64,000 nucleotides of DNA from Nitrososphaerota archaeon (GCA_013288545.1 JABDBR010000001.1:62001-126000); one strand, 5' to 3'; positions 16,442 to 25,820 are shown, numbered from the stretch's first letter. Notes: generated from the letters alone by a model not told the origin. A program made the numbers and translations.

Positions 16442-17188
16442 TTAACTCTCTACTCTAGGAGCAAGGTAAAAGTGAATCCTTCCTATGTTCGCTACCTTAA
16501 ATTCTAGTCTAAGCGGCATTTTACTTGAATATTCACAAACTACTGTACCTGCAACAGTACCTACTGCTTTTACTATACTATTGAGATATTCTAGGCTGTA
16601 GGTTGCATTGCTATCTTCTTTTATCTCCAGCTCTGGCATCTCTGGCATTCCTTTTTCTAGTGTTATAATTGCCTCACCAGAATCACCACGTCCTGAAAAT
16701 TCTGCTTTTGTTGGATTTGCATTAATTGAGAGATATTCTGAGACTACCTGTATGTCTCCAAGTATTTTGTCAAATTCTGCAGATGTTACACCCACTTTGG
16801 CATTGAAAGTAATTTTTGGAAGTGGAGTATCAGTTGCTGAACTTTCAATCAGTCGCATCTTGTATTTTTTATTTTTACCTATTGTAACAAGTAAAAGCTT
16901 GTCTTCAGAAATACTGATTTCTATATTGTCTTTTTTATCAGATCTTTTAATCAACTTTGAAAACTCATCTATTCTTACTCCAAACTTGACATCTTCATCG
17001 CAAACATATTTTTCAAATGCGGAATTAGGCCAAGCAATATCAATTAATGCTACATGTGATGGATCCATTCCTCGAAAAGCAATTCCTTCGCCTGTAGCTT
17101 CGAATGTAGCTTCTTCAACTAGAGTCGATATGGCAGATATGACTGCTTTCCATTCTTCAGAACCACCGGTCTTTGCAGAAAATACCAA
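16442..17188 (-). CDS. pcn: DNA polymerase sliding clamp (PCNA)
   Basis: A 248-residue sliding clamp. Typical features are a first domain with GIAFRGMDPSHVALIDIAWP, the inter-domain connector around residues 117-133, and a second domain with SLEYLNSIVKAVGTVAG and the C-terminal IHFYLAPRVES. It forms the trimeric ring that tethers PolD/PolB, FEN1 and ligase. The order pcn-tfs-rpoL on one strand (36 and 0 bases between genes) suggests an information-processing operon. Confidence 0.95.
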   Translation of the reverse strand: MVFSAKTGGSEEWKAVISAISTLVEEATFEATGEGIAFRGMDPSHVALIDIAWPNSAFEKYVCDEDVKFGVRIDEFSKLIKRSDKKDNIEISISEDKLLLVTIGKNKKYKMRLIESSATDTPLPKITFNAKVGVTSAEFDKILGDIQVVSEYLSINANPTKAEFSGRGDSGEAIITLEKGMPEMPELEIKEDSNATYSLEYLNSIVKAVGTVAGTVVCEYSSKMPLRLEFKVANIGRIHFYLAPRVES

Positions 17189-17223
17189 ACTTACTCACAT
17201 CTCCAGAATGTTCAAGTTAAACC

Positions 17224-17538
17224 TTATGCGTAGTTTCGCCAAGTATAGCTGCATTTGACGCATCGATAAAACTGAGTGGTAGGCTCATCTGCACTTCTTG
17301 TTTGTAGCATCCACCATACAGCTTCAGTGTTTCCACATTTTTCGCAATCGATTCTAATTGTTGGTAGTGCTTCTTTTTTTTCTTTCTCGTCTAGTACATT
17401 AATGGTAGAGACATTTTCATTTTTTACTTCTTTTGTGGCCTTGCTCCCTTTCTCACTGTATCCACATTTGGGACATACAAATTCAGAGTCAGAGCTATCT
17501 ATCTTTAATCGTGCCTGACACTTGGGACAGAATTTCAT
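17224..17538 (-). CDS. tfs: Transcription factor S (TFS)
   Basis: A 104-residue protein with an N-terminal zinc ribbon (CPKCQ...CPKCG, residues 4-25) and a C-terminal TFIIS-type ribbon (CEKCG...CVKCSYTW, 65-100). The hairpin tip RSADEPTT supplies the acidic pair D84-E85 that stimulates RNA cleavage by stalled RNA polymerase. It rescues backtracked polymerase. It abuts rpoL without a spacer. Confidence 0.95.
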   Translation of the reverse strand: MKFCPKCQARLKIDSSDSEFVCPKCGYSEKGSKATKEVKNENVSTINVLDEKEKKEALPTIRIDCEKCGNTEAVWWMLQTRSADEPTTQFYRCVKCSYTWRNYA

Positions 17539-17820
17539 TTAGACACCTTTAATTTTAGAAAAAATTGCTTTTTTTAATTCGTCTGTATATTCCATGGCAG
17601 TCTTTGTTGCCTTTTCAATTTCCTTCACTGGATTGCCCTTTGAGGTGTTTACTCGCATTGCAAGTTGTTTGGTAAGTGGGTGTTTCAAGACTACACCTGC
17701 AAACTCTACAGTAGGATCCTTGAGCATCTCATATTGGACTATATAGAGAGTGCTAATGTCTGACTTTCTTATGTCCAATTGAACCTCCTTTGGAGAAGAT
17801 TTTTTCAGTTGAACATCCAT
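17539..17820 (-). CDS. rpoL: DNA-directed RNA polymerase subunit L
   Basis: A 93-residue RpoL (eukaryotic Rpb11 homologue) from ATG 17820; a TTG at 17829 would add three residues. The ATG is 29 bases from a TATA-like TTTATATCC. The DPTVEFAGVVLKHPLTKQLAMRV strand-turn region (with the family's HPL) and the C-terminal helix EIEKATKTAMEYTDELKKAI fit the alpha-like dimerisation fold that pairs with subunit D. It heads the rpoL-tfs-pcn unit. Confidence 0.88.
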   Translation of the reverse strand: MDVQLKKSSPKEVQLDIRKSDISTLYIVQYEMLKDPTVEFAGVVLKHPLTKQLAMRVNTSKGNPVKEIEKATKTAMEYTDELKKAIFSKIKGV

Positions 17821-17865
17821 GTAAGTCAAAAAAATACTTATTGAGGATATAAACCATCCCAGTAG

Positions 17866-18408
17866 TTGACTAGCGATAAAAATGCAATAAGTGGAGTTTC
17901 TCTAGAGAAATCCTTTGACAAGCCAAAAGTAGAAGACAACGTTACAGTAAGCGTAAAATTTTCTGTAACAGGAGCCCTCAGAGAAGCCTTCAATGAGAAA
18001 AATTGGGAAAAAGCTTACAATAATCATGACAACACCTTCAAGCTAAGATACGGAGTAAAGCTCCACACAAGTGGACTTAGAAAGAAGGAGATTGGCAAGC
18101 CCCTAGATACGTACAAGAAAGCTGCCCTTTTTTGGACACGAAACCCGAAACTAACTCAAATGGGAGAGAAAAAGGTCTGGGTACAGATATCCAAGAACTT
18201 TGAGCCATCCATTCCAAATAGCCAATCCGAAGCCCAACAGCTATTTCTTGACTTTGATGAAAAAATACAATTTAGTGCATCAGAGCTTGGAGTTGGTAAA
18301 CACAAGATAGGAGCCGAAGTTTATGTCTCTTGGTTCAAACATGATTACACAGAACCATTTGATGAAACTGTACACTCTAAAGAAATCGAGATTGAAGTTA
18401 CCAAATAA
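17866..18408 (+). CDS. Unknown beta-rich cytoplasmic protein
   Basis: A 180-residue protein from TTG 17866, divergent from rpoL. There is no signal peptide or transmembrane helix. It is rich in strand-forming segments (VEDNVTVSVKFSVTG, KKVWVQISKNFEPS, GVGKHKIGAEVYVSWFKHDY) and ends with KEIEIEVTK. The fold may be an Ig-like sandwich. No known family is recognised. A 48-residue gene follows 30 bases downstream. Confidence 0.6.
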   Translation: MTSDKNAISGVSLEKSFDKPKVEDNVTVSVKFSVTGALREAFNEKNWEKAYNNHDNTFKLRYGVKLHTSGLRKKEIGKPLDTYKKAALFWTRNPKLTQMGEKKVWVQISKNFEPSIPNSQSEAQQLFLDFDEKIQFSASELGVGKHKIGAEVYVSWFKHDYTEPFDETVHSKEIEIEVTK

Positions 18409-18438
18409 GATATAAACGGAATTATTGGTGGATTCGAT

Positions 18439-18585
18439 ATGGCAAAATTCGATGGACTTAGAGGACAAGAACTGCTTGAAGTAGAAGAGAAAAATGGCGA
18501 AGTAACTTTGATCTTCAAGGACAACAGGTTTTTGTTTATCAAGCTTGAAGACGGCAAGATGGTAACTACATCTATACCAGAGTAA
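18439..18585 (+). CDS. 48-residue acidic protein of unknown function
   Basis: A short frame from ATG 18439 to TAA 18585 encoding a charged protein (MAKFDGLRGQELLEVEEKNG, then EVTLIFKDNRFLFIKLEDGK). Four alternating strands separated by charged turns suggest a small beta-barrel or hairpin. Strand-compatible residue spacing and a good ATG make it more likely real than random. It ends three bases before the stop of the convergent phosphatase gene. Confidence 0.55.
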   Translation: MAKFDGLRGQELLEVEEKNGEVTLIFKDNRFLFIKLEDGKMVTTSIPE

Positions 18586-18587
18586 AC

Positions 18588-19082
18588 TTACTTGTTTAGG
18601 AATTTGTAGTATAGCCCTATTGCTATTTCTTGTGATTCAGACTGGATAGAACCAGGTCTTTCTTTTCGTACTTTTTGTATAGCCTCTTTTGCTGAGATCT
18701 TTTGATACTTGACAAGATAACAAGCAAGAATTGTACCAGTTCTTCCAATTCCTGCAGCACAATGAACCATTACAGGTTCATTGTTTTCAATTCTAATTCG
18801 AATAAACTCAACTGCTTCATCAATTTGTTCCATATCAGGTGCAGAAAAGTCCTCGGTTGGAACGTGTAGATATTTTACATTCTTCACCCAAGATTCTGGA
18901 AGTGAGTTCTCAGTCATTGTAACAATGGATTTTACTCCTTGCTTTAGTATCCAATTTATTTCAGAAACGGATGTTGGCATTCCACTACCAGCTAACTTGT
19001 CACTGATTAACCAGCTAAAGTTTGTGGGTTTTTTTGCAATTTTGCCATGTACCTTTCTCCAAAGATTTCCTGGTTTACTCAC
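18588..19082 (-). CDS. Dual-specificity / tyrosine protein phosphatase
   Basis: A 164-residue cysteine phosphatase. The P-loop VMVHCAAGIGRTGTILACYL gives the C(X)5R signature HCAAGIGRTG near residue 106, and the general-acid Asp is in PTEDFSAPDMEQID. The N-terminal WLISDKLAGSGMPTS is typical of the small DUSP23-like VH1 phosphatases. It should dephosphorylate phosphotyrosine or phosphoserine in proteins, or possibly a small phosphate ester. A Ser/Thr-type kinase lies at 55562-56329, not nearby. Confidence 0.88.
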   Translation of the reverse strand: MSKPGNLWRKVHGKIAKKPTNFSWLISDKLAGSGMPTSVSEINWILKQGVKSIVTMTENSLPESWVKNVKYLHVPTEDFSAPDMEQIDEAVEFIRIRIENNEPVMVHCAAGIGRTGTILACYLVKYQKISAKEAIQKVRKERPGSIQSESQEIAIGLYYKFLNK

Positions 19083-19162
19083 AGAATATCATAGAAAGCG
19101 TACCATATATGTAGAAAACGGAGTCTAAATAAAAATAATAAAAAGAGAAATTGATGCCGGAC

Positions 19163-19462
19163 TTAATCGATTAGTTCAGTCCAACCTTTTACGAACACAG
19201 AGTTTCTATAGAGTGGTACTGGTTGACCTGGAGTAAAGTCCATTGGTCTCATCCAGAAGATTGCCTTTGTTGGGCATACACCTATGCATGCTCCATCTGA
19301 AATGCATCTTTCTGGATAAAATACAAATGCTTTACCTCTCTTCCAGCCTTCTACTGGTTTTACTCTTAATACGTCTGGGCCTAGTGATGTACAAATCTCT
19401 ACGCAGAGTGCACATCCTATGCACATTTGTTCGCCTATATCTGGAATAATTCCAACTGGCAT
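19163..19462 (-). CDS. Dicluster ferredoxin with an Asp in the second motif
   Basis: A 99-residue iron-sulphur protein. The first motif CIGCALCVEIC has four Cys (CxxCxxCxxxC). The second, CISDGACIGVCP, has Asp in place of the second Cys, the CxxDxxCxxxCP form known from ferredoxins with an Asp-ligated [4Fe-4S] or a [3Fe-4S] cluster. I start the gene at ATG 19462 rather than at an upstream in-frame ATG (19531) because a TATA-like TTATATTAAG is centred 26 bases before it. It probably serves as an electron carrier in the cytoplasm. Confidence 0.85.
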   Translation of the reverse strand: MPVGIIPDIGEQMCIGCALCVEICTSLGPDVLRVKPVEGWKRGKAFVFYPERCISDGACIGVCPTKAIFWMRPMDFTPGQPVPLYRNSVFVKGWTELID

Positions 19463-19483
19463 GTGAGTACTGCTAGAAAAGAT

Positions 19484-19493
19484 CTTAATATAA
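19484..19493 (-). promoter_or_regulatory. TATA box of the ferredoxin gene
   Basis: TTATATTAAG on the minus strand, centred about 26 bases upstream of ATG 19462. The spacing predicts a leaderless mRNA and excludes the longer open frame. Confidence 0.6.
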
Positions 19494-19632
19494 CTTGCTG
19501 AAAAATGGCTTGTTATAACGGCGTTTGGCAATTTTATAACACCGTTAATTTTCAGATCAGTTATTCTAAAACTTTAGAATGACAATTGTTTAAACCGACG
19601 TTTTTTTATAATTTATCTTTGATCAAAGAATT

Positions 19633-19908
19633 ATGGGAAGCAAAATTCATTGTGCACATATTTTAGTTGAAAAACTAAGTGTTGCACAAGATCTTAAGAC
19701 AAGAATTTCAAAAGGCGAAAGTTTTGCAAATCTTGCCAAAGAATATTCGATGGATGTTTCAAAAAAGAGGGGTGGAGATCTTGGATTTTTTTCAAGAGGA
19801 GCCATGGTGTCAGAATTTGAAAAAGCAGCTTTTGCATTACAAAAGGGACAGGTTTCTGACATTGTAAAGACCCAGTTTGGATATCACATAATAAAAAGAC
19901 TAGACTAG
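19633..19908 (+). CDS. Parvulin-type peptidyl-prolyl isomerase
   Basis: A 91-residue single-domain parvulin. CAHILVEKLSVAQDLK, FANLAKEYSMDVSKKRGGDLGFFSRGAMVSEFEKAAFALQKGQVSDIVKTQFGYHIIKR is the full family pattern with the conserved His pair and the GGDLGFF loop. There is no signal peptide, so a cytoplasmic role in protein folding is expected, alongside the cyclophilin at 4258. The 3' end overlaps the convergent RecA-like gene by nine bases. Confidence 0.93.
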   Translation: MGSKIHCAHILVEKLSVAQDLKTRISKGESFANLAKEYSMDVSKKRGGDLGFFSRGAMVSEFEKAAFALQKGQVSDIVKTQFGYHIIKRLD

Positions 19909-20514
19909 TGGAATCAAATTTGAAGGAATAACAAGTTTGCACGAGTCACTAGGCATACTCAATACAATACTTTCTTTTCCATATTCAAGAAGAATTTTCT
20001 TGCTATTTTTTGTCTCAATTAGGCGTTTTCCCGTAGGAGACAAGATCCAGCCTTCTTCTTTTTTGTATCGGACCATACTAGTAACAACAAGATATGATTT
20101 GGTCATTTTTGCCATACTTGCAAGCAACATCATGATAGACATAACCGTCTTGCCAATGTTCTTTTTTCTATTTAGCATATTGAAGAGCCCGTTGAGTGAA
20201 TCTACAACAATTATGGTTTGAGATAGACTTGCTTTGACTAGGATCTCTTTGATCATTTTATACAAAGTTTCAGTAGTGGGTTGAAACAAAGTTAGATTTT
20301 TTTCAGTAGGAATTATTCCTGAAACTACATATCCACTATATAACAAATCAAGATCCAAGTATAGAACCTCAAGTTTTGCATCCTGAACTAGTTTTGAGAT
20401 AAATCCTGCCTTCAAAAATGGATCAGAGTAGAATACAGAATTGATAAGATCTTGTTCTAGCATTGTTTGTAAATTTAACTGAGATTGGAAGCCATCACTA
20501 GGATTTTTAAACAA
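19900..20514 (-). CDS. RecA/KaiC-fold protein lacking a Walker A motif
   Basis: About 204 residues from TTG 20514 (a TATA-like TATTATATTAC is 26 bases upstream); starts at 20463 or 20574 are possible. SVFYSDPFLKAGFISKLVQDAKLEVLYLDLDL occupies the place of the P-loop strand and helix, but the GxxxxGK(T/S) sequence is absent. A Walker B-like TIIVVDSLNGLF is retained, followed by LLASMAKMTKSYLVVTSMV, a typical RecA-fold strand. This suggests a pseudo-ATPase related to RadA/RadB or KaiC. It diverges from the aminotransferase at 20544. Confidence 0.6.
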   Translation of the reverse strand: MFKNPSDGFQSQLNLQTMLEQDLINSVFYSDPFLKAGFISKLVQDAKLEVLYLDLDLLYSGYVVSGIIPTEKNLTLFQPTTETLYKMIKEILVKASLSQTIIVVDSLNGLFNMLNRKKNIGKTVMSIMMLLASMAKMTKSYLVVTSMVRYKKEEGWILSPTGKRLIETKNSKKILLEYGKESIVLSMPSDSCKLVIPSNLIPLV

Positions 20515-20543
20515 TACAAAGACTAGCAGATTGTAATATAATA

Positions 20544-21686
20544 ATGAATTTAGATTATTCCCAAGATTTTCCATACAAAAAGAGAATCTATCTAAACAAT
20601 GCCTCTACTTCGAGAATGCCAAGATCAAGCATAGCAGCAATGAATGATTTTCTTGTAAAGTATAATGAACTTGGTCCTGACTCTGAAGCTTCCGATATCT
20701 ATGTAAAAGAAATGCTTGGTAACTTGCGAAAAGAAATTTCAGGATTAATCAAGTGTAGGCCAGAAGAGGTGATACTTACCCAGAGTGTAACTGATGGGAT
20801 AAACTTTGTAGCAAATGGATTAAAGTTGAATCCAAATTCCAATATCATAATACGTGGATCAACTCATGAGCACCCAGCCAACCACTATCCATGGGTTAGA
20901 GCCGGCCAAAGAGTAGAATTAAGAAATTTATCAATAAATGAGACAGGTTATTTTGAACCAGAATCTCTTGTGAATGCAATTGATGAAAGAACAGGACTTG
21001 TTGCACTTAGTCATGCGTTGTTTAACACAGGTGCAATAATTCCAATTGAAAAGATTGGCAAAATACTTTCAGAGAAGAACATACCATATTTTGTAGATGC
21101 GGCACAAACTGTTGGTTGCATTGATGATGTTGATGTAAACAAAATTAATTGTAATTTCATGTCCTTTAACGGTTCAAAGTGGTTATGTGGCCCAATGGGT
21201 ATGGGCATCTTCTTTTGTAGAAGAGATTCAAGTGATCTTATTGAACCGATTCAGGTTGGTGGAGAGTCTGCAATATTTCATGAAGATAAGATAGTGCACA
21301 AAGAAATTCCTGCCAGGTTTCAGGCAGGTTTTCGTAACTGGTCAGGTGCTGCAGGCCTTGAGGCATCAATAATTTATCTGAAAAAAATAGGAATTTCATC
21401 CATAAGAGAAAAGAACATCAAGCTTGCGAATCTATTACGTCAAGAGATTTCAAAAATTAATGGTGCAGTTCTGTATGGACCAGAAGAGGAAGAACAGAGA
21501 ACAAGCATAGTCTCCTTTTCAATCCAAGGTCAGGATTCAAAGACTTTGGTTGCCAGACTTGAAAAAGAGAATATGATACTTGCAGTAAGGGATATCTTTT
21601 CTAAAAAGATTGTAAGGGCTTCTCCGCACTTTTTCAATACAGAGTCAGAAATTCACGCTATAGTTGATGCAATAAAAAGAGACTAG
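20544..21686 (+). CDS. Class V aminotransferase / cysteine desulfurase-like enzyme
   Basis: A 380-residue fold-type I PLP enzyme. IYLNNASTSRMPRSS is the class V opening; STHEHPANHYPW, VALSHALFNTGAIIPIEKI, FVDAAQTVGCIDDVDV and the Lys-bearing SFNGSKWLCGPMGMGIFF form the active site. The family includes cysteine desulfurases, isopenicillin-N epimerases and selenocysteine lyases. The active-site Cys loop of dedicated desulfurases is not obvious near the C-terminus, so sulfur transfer is only one option. Confidence 0.85.
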   Translation: MNLDYSQDFPYKKRIYLNNASTSRMPRSSIAAMNDFLVKYNELGPDSEASDIYVKEMLGNLRKEISGLIKCRPEEVILTQSVTDGINFVANGLKLNPNSNIIIRGSTHEHPANHYPWVRAGQRVELRNLSINETGYFEPESLVNAIDERTGLVALSHALFNTGAIIPIEKIGKILSEKNIPYFVDAAQTVGCIDDVDVNKINCNFMSFNGSKWLCGPMGMGIFFCRRDSSDLIEPIQVGGESAIFHEDKIVHKEIPARFQAGFRNWSGAAGLEASIIYLKKIGISSIREKNIKLANLLRQEISKINGAVLYGPEEEEQRTSIVSFSIQGQDSKTLVARLEKENMILAVRDIFSKKIVRASPHFFNTESEIHAIVDAIKRD

Positions 21687-21943
21687 GATTTTTCTTGCTC
21701 TTCAATTACCATCATAGTCAAGGTAGAGTAGACCTTGTCTATTTTTCTAATCTTATTTGTAATGATACTTCTTAGAAGATCCATGGAATTGGCAGTTATC
21801 TTGACTATTATATCGTAAACGCCATACACACCTTGAACCTCATATTTGATGCTGCTCTCACCATCAAGTATCTGTTTTATCTTTTGAATTATCTCAACAT
21901 CAGAACCTAGATCGGAGTTAATCAGGATGTAAGTAGTTGGCAT
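21683..21943 (-). CDS. Stand-alone Lrp/AsnC ligand-binding (RAM) domain protein
   Basis: An 86-residue alpha-beta sandwich: TTYILINSDLGSDVEIIQKIKQ, IKYEVQGVYGVYDIIVKITANSMDLLRSIITNKIRKIDKVYSTLTMMVI. This matches the RAM domain of Lrp-family regulators without the DNA-binding part. Such proteins bind amino acids and pair with, or compete for, full-length Lrp proteins. It overlaps the convergent aminotransferase gene by four bases. Confidence 0.85.
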   Translation of the reverse strand: MPTTYILINSDLGSDVEIIQKIKQILDGESSIKYEVQGVYGVYDIIVKITANSMDLLRSIITNKIRKIDKVYSTLTMMVIEEQEKS

Positions 21944-22019
21944 GCTCTAATTCGAATTGTACGATATTTAACCTTTGATTAGAATTTAAAAATAGTTTTG
22001 TGATCTTGGAAATGTCTCT

Positions 22020-23081
22020 TTAGAGTACAAATTGAAATCTGTTTTGTTTATAGTTTTTAGAAAGTTTACCCTCTATCGCTATTTTAGTACCACAAAAATT
22101 GCAATTGTTATCATTGTCAAGATGCCATTCCTGAATATCAAAACCATATCTTTTGACAACAATTTTCTTGCATTGTGGGGAGTATGTATTTTCAAGATGA
22201 TGTCCTGGAACATTTCCTAAATAAGCATAATTGAGTCCAACCTCCTTTGCGATTTCATAGTGTTTTTCAAGTGTAGGTATTGGCGTTGACTCAAAGTCCA
22301 TCATCTTGTAATCTGGATGGAATCTAAGAAAATGTATTGGCATGTCTGGTCCAAACTCATCATAGATGAATTGACATAGTTTTTTGGCATATTCCAAATT
22401 ATCACCAACACGTGGCACTACCAAGTCAGTTATCTCTACGTGGATCTTTGTCTTGCTATGAATTTCTTTGAGGGTATCAAATATTGGTTTAGGATCTGGA
22501 ATTCCAATATATTTTCGCGAAAATTGTGGTTCTGCATTTCCCTTAAAATCTACTGTGATGCAATCAAGAAAATCATTCATCATGTTGACTGTTTCGGGAG
22601 TATCATAACCATTTGAGACAAAGATGTTAAACAATCCATTTTTTCTTGCTATTACCCCACAGTCACGAGCAAATTCGATAAATATAGACGGCTGATTGTA
22701 GGTATATGCAATTCCATCCGAGCCTGATTGTTTTGCCAAGTCAACTACTTCTTGAGGCGTCATGTCAGTTCCCTCTATTTTCCGTCGTTGACTAATGTCA
22801 TAGTTCTGACAATATTTGCAAAGCCAATTGCAACCTGTTGTAGCAATTGAAAATATGCTAGTGCCAGGGTGATAGTGAGTTACTGGTTTTTTCTCAATAG
22901 GATCTACATGACCAGTAATTACTTTACCATATGCAAGAAGATCAAGTTTGCCATTGTTGTTTGCCCTGATTCCACATAGACCAATCTGATCTTTTCCAAT
23001 TTCGCAGTATCTAGCACATGCTGTACATCTGACCTTGTCATTAGGTAACTTTTGATAGAGAATTGCTTCCTTTGCCGTCAC
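22020..23081 (-). CDS. amrS: AmmeMemoRadiSam-system radical SAM enzyme
   Basis: A 353-residue radical SAM protein. The cluster motif TTGCNWLCKYCQNYDIS is CxxxCxxC near residue 90. An N-terminal Cys-rich part (CTACARYCEIGKDQIGLCGIR) and C-terminal pair CNFCG are typical of AmrS/PflX-like activases. Other marks are TYNQPSIFIEFARD, FVSNGYDTPE and HFLRFHPDYKM. Its usual partners, AMMECR1 and Memo, are not in the window. The chemistry remains unsettled in this family. It lies 27 bases after cdc48 on the same strand. Confidence 0.9.
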   Translation of the reverse strand: MTAKEAILYQKLPNDKVRCTACARYCEIGKDQIGLCGIRANNNGKLDLLAYGKVITGHVDPIEKKPVTHYHPGTSIFSIATTGCNWLCKYCQNYDISQRRKIEGTDMTPQEVVDLAKQSGSDGIAYTYNQPSIFIEFARDCGVIARKNGLFNIFVSNGYDTPETVNMMNDFLDCITVDFKGNAEPQFSRKYIGIPDPKPIFDTLKEIHSKTKIHVEITDLVVPRVGDNLEYAKKLCQFIYDEFGPDMPIHFLRFHPDYKMMDFESTPIPTLEKHYEIAKEVGLNYAYLGNVPGHHLENTYSPQCKKIVVKRYGFDIQEWHLDNDNNCNFCGTKIAIEGKLSKNYKQNRFQFVL

Positions 23082-23108
23082 TGAATATCAGTCAATTTAT
23101 CATATAAG

Positions 23109-25250
23109 CTATGATGTCATTACCTGATTTGATTTTGAAGTGGGTGGTCGCATTTTTTCTATTGCTTTTTCAAGATCTTCCTGAGTTATCTTGATTGATT
23201 TTACATCCTTTTCTTTTTTGTCTACATACCTTCGTATGGAACTCATGGCAGCCCTATTACATACTCCTTCAATTTCTGCACCACTAAAGCCTTCAGTTAG
23301 CTTTACGAGTTTTACAAAGTCTATGTTGTCTGCAAGCGGTTTCTTTTTTGTGTGTATTTTGAATATGTTTTCGCGTCCTTTTGCATCTGGAAGTGGTACC
23401 TCGATAATTCTGTCAAATCTACCTGGTCGTAGTAGTGCACTATCGATAAGATCTACTCTGTTAGTAGCACCAATTATCAGTACATTATGTAATTCTTCAA
23501 GGCCATCTATCTCAGTTAATAGTTGAGACACTACCCTTTCTGTGACATTAGAGTCAGAGCCTCCTGAACCACGGCTTGGGGCCAACGAATCAAGCTCATC
23601 CAAAAATATGATACATGGAGCAGCTTGGCGTGCCTTTCGGAATACTTCACGAACTCCTTTTTCAGATTCGCCTACCCATTTTGATAGTAGTTCAGGACCT
23701 TTGATACTAATGAAATTAGATTCAGATGTGTGTGCAACTGCCTTTGCAATCAATGTCTTTCCTGTTCCAGGTGGTCCATAAAGCAAGATTCCCTTTGGAG
23801 TTGCAACATCAGTGTACTCAAAGGCCTCTTTGTGTTTGAGTGGCCATTCTACAGCTTCATAGAGTTCCTCCTTTAGAGATTCCAGGCCACCAACATCTTC
23901 CCATGATACATCTGGCACTTGAACTAGAACTTCTCGTAGTGCAGATGGTTTAACATCTTTTAGTGCATCTTTGAAATCGTTATCAGTAATGATAATTTTT
24001 TGAAGAATTTCTGCTGGAATTTTTTCTGCTTCAAGATCCAAATCAGGTAGAATTTTTCGAAGAGATCTCATGGCAGCTTCTTTTGCAAGCATTTCCAAGT
24101 CAGCTCCTACAAATCCATGAGTCACTCTTGCAATCTGATCCAAGTTTACTTTTTCTTCAATTGGCATACCTCTTGTATGAATATTTAGTATCTCTCTTCT
24201 TCCTTGTTGATCTGGAATTCCAATCTCTATTTCACGATCAAATCTTCCTGGTCTTCGTAATGCTGGATCTATTGAATCTGGTCTATTTGTTGCCGCAATT
24301 ACAATTACTTTACCTCTTGATTTCATTCCGTCCATCAAAGTTAGAAGTTGTGATACAATTCTTTTTTCTACTTCCCCGGTTACTTCTTCTCTCTTTGGAG
24401 CGATCGAGTCAATTTCATCAATGAATATTATACTTGGTGAATTTTCCTCTGCTTGTTTGAATATGTCTCGTAATCGCTCTTCACTTTCTCCATAGAATTT
24501 TCCAATAATTTCAGGACCACTAATAGAAGTAAAGTGAGAATTGGTTTCTCCTGCAACCGCTTTTGCTAATAATGTCTTTCCTGTTCCCGGGGGTCCATAA
24601 AGCAAGACTCCTTTTGGTGCCTCAACTCCCAGTTTTTCAAATAGTTCCGGATGTCTCATAGGAAGTTCTACCATTTCACGTATCTTCTGAACCTCATTTC
24701 TCAGTCCACCAAGATCATCATAGGTAATCCTTGGAATAGAATTATCAATGGCTTTGGTCATAGCTCCTAATTTGAACTCGGTCTGTTCTGATACAACTAC
24801 TGGCTTTGCAGACGGTTTAGTACTACTAACAACAAGTTGTGTCTTTCCACCTAACTGTGTAGTTACAATTAATGTATCACCAGTAGTTAGCACATGACCC
24901 ATGTAGTATGCTTGCATATACTCTTGGAGTCCTTCCTCACCTAGTTTTTCTATAGGTGAGAGTGTTATCTGGTCAGCTTCTTCTGCATCTACAGTTTTTA
25001 CTGTAATTTTTTCGCCAATGCCTGCACCTATGTTATGACGTGTAATTCCGTCTATCTTGATTATTCCAGTTCCATAATCTGGAGTAGAACCAGACCAGAG
25101 CTTAACGTGGCTTTTTCTATTTCCCACTAGCTCAAGAATTTGGCCAGTTTCCCATCCATTGTCTTCAACAATTTTTGGATCTACTACAGCTATTCCTTTC
25201 CCTACATGTCTTTGTGCTGCCTCTGCAATTTTTAATGTAATTTCGCTCAT
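23109..25250 (-). CDS. cdc48: CDC48/VCP-type double AAA+ ATPase
   Basis: A 713-residue protein. Residues 1-180 form the N-domain double-psi barrel ([25 protein letters not shown]). Two AAA+ modules follow, each with GPPGTGKT (Walker A) and a Walker [15 protein letters not shown] and [14 protein letters not shown]; both have ATNR sensor motifs and arginine-finger [20 protein letters not shown]. The unfoldase feeds substrates to the archaeal proteasome. The C-terminus (SKSNQVMTS) lacks a HbYX proteasome-docking tail. Hsp20 lies 25 bases upstream on the same strand. Confidence 0.97.
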   Translation of the reverse strand: MSEITLKIAEAAQRHVGKGIAVVDPKIVEDNGWETGQILELVGNRKSHVKLWSGSTPDYGTGIIKIDGITRHNIGAGIGEKITVKTVDAEEADQITLSPIEKLGEEGLQEYMQAYYMGHVLTTGDTLIVTTQLGGKTQLVVSSTKPSAKPVVVSEQTEFKLGAMTKAIDNSIPRITYDDLGGLRNEVQKIREMVELPMRHPELFEKLGVEAPKGVLLYGPPGTGKTLLAKAVAGETNSHFTSISGPEIIGKFYGESEERLRDIFKQAEENSPSIIFIDEIDSIAPKREEVTGEVEKRIVSQLLTLMDGMKSRGKVIVIAATNRPDSIDPALRRPGRFDREIEIGIPDQQGRREILNIHTRGMPIEEKVNLDQIARVTHGFVGADLEMLAKEAAMRSLRKILPDLDLEAEKIPAEILQKIIITDNDFKDALKDVKPSALREVLVQVPDVSWEDVGGLESLKEELYEAVEWPLKHKEAFEYTDVATPKGILLYGPPGTGKTLIAKAVAHTSESNFISIKGPELLSKWVGESEKGVREVFRKARQAAPCIIFLDELDSLAPSRGSGGSDSNVTERVVSQLLTEIDGLEELHNVLIIGATNRVDLIDSALLRPGRFDRIIEVPLPDAKGRENIFKIHTKKKPLADNIDFVKLVKLTEGFSGAEIEGVCNRAAMSSIRRYVDKKEKDVKSIKITQEDLEKAIEKMRPPTSKSNQVMTS

Positions 25251-25275
25251 AATTTTATCACCATAAAAAATAAAG

Positions 25276-25791
25276 TTATTCGACCGTCACCGTCCTTCCT
25301 TGCGGTCGATCTTCTTCTTTGAGTTTGAACTTTACTTCCAAGATTCCGTTAGAATATGTTGCCTTGACAGAATCTTCGTCAACCTTTTGTTTTATAGGGA
25401 TTTTTGTATGGTATTTTTTATCACCATTTTCTGCATCAAGATTTACAGCTCGTCCTACGACTTCGATCTTGATATCTTTCTTTTCTACCCCTGGCATCTC
25501 TGCTACAATTTTGAGAACTTTTTCTTTGTTATCTACGATAACATCAACAAATGGTTCTCTTGTTTCTGATTTTTCGATAAGACCGGGTTGAACATTTCCG
25601 TATTCTTTGACCACAGGCTTTCCATCAGGTCCTACAGTTAGAGAGTATCCATAATAGTAAGGACCAAATGTCTGTGTATTCTCAGAGCTGGTCATGTCAT
25701 TCCAAATCTTGTCTAATCCCTTGAAAGGCCGCATCATTTTTTGGAAGAGATGTTCAAACTCATCCCATTCATCCATGTCATAGTTATGCAT
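25276..25791 (-). CDS. Small heat-shock protein (Hsp20/alpha-crystallin)
   Basis: A 171-residue sHSP. The alpha-crystallin domain spans about residues 75-165 with [30 protein letters not shown] and the [13 protein letters not shown] strand. The N-terminal arm is rich in DEF residues and a YYYGYSLT segment. It holds unfolding proteins as an oligomer. The start is set at ATG 25791, since TTTATATAAT lies 25 bases before it; an upstream in-frame ATG (25812) would sit inside that box. It probably shares regulation with the downstream cdc48. Confidence 0.92.
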   Translation of the reverse strand: MHNYDMDEWDEFEHLFQKMMRPFKGLDKIWNDMTSSENTQTFGPYYYGYSLTVGPDGKPVVKEYGNVQPGLIEKSETREPFVDVIVDNKEKVLKIVAEMPGVEKKDIKIEVVGRAVNLDAENGDKKYHTKIPIKQKVDEDSVKATYSNGILEVKFKLKEEDRPQGRTVTVE

Positions 25792-25810
25792 GATATGTAA
25801 TAGGTATGAC

Positions 25811-25820
25811 ATTATATAAA
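25811..25820 (-). promoter_or_regulatory. TATA box of the Hsp20 gene
   Basis: TTTATATAAT on the minus strand, a near-consensus archaeal TATA box, centred 25 bases upstream of ATG 25791. Confidence 0.65.
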
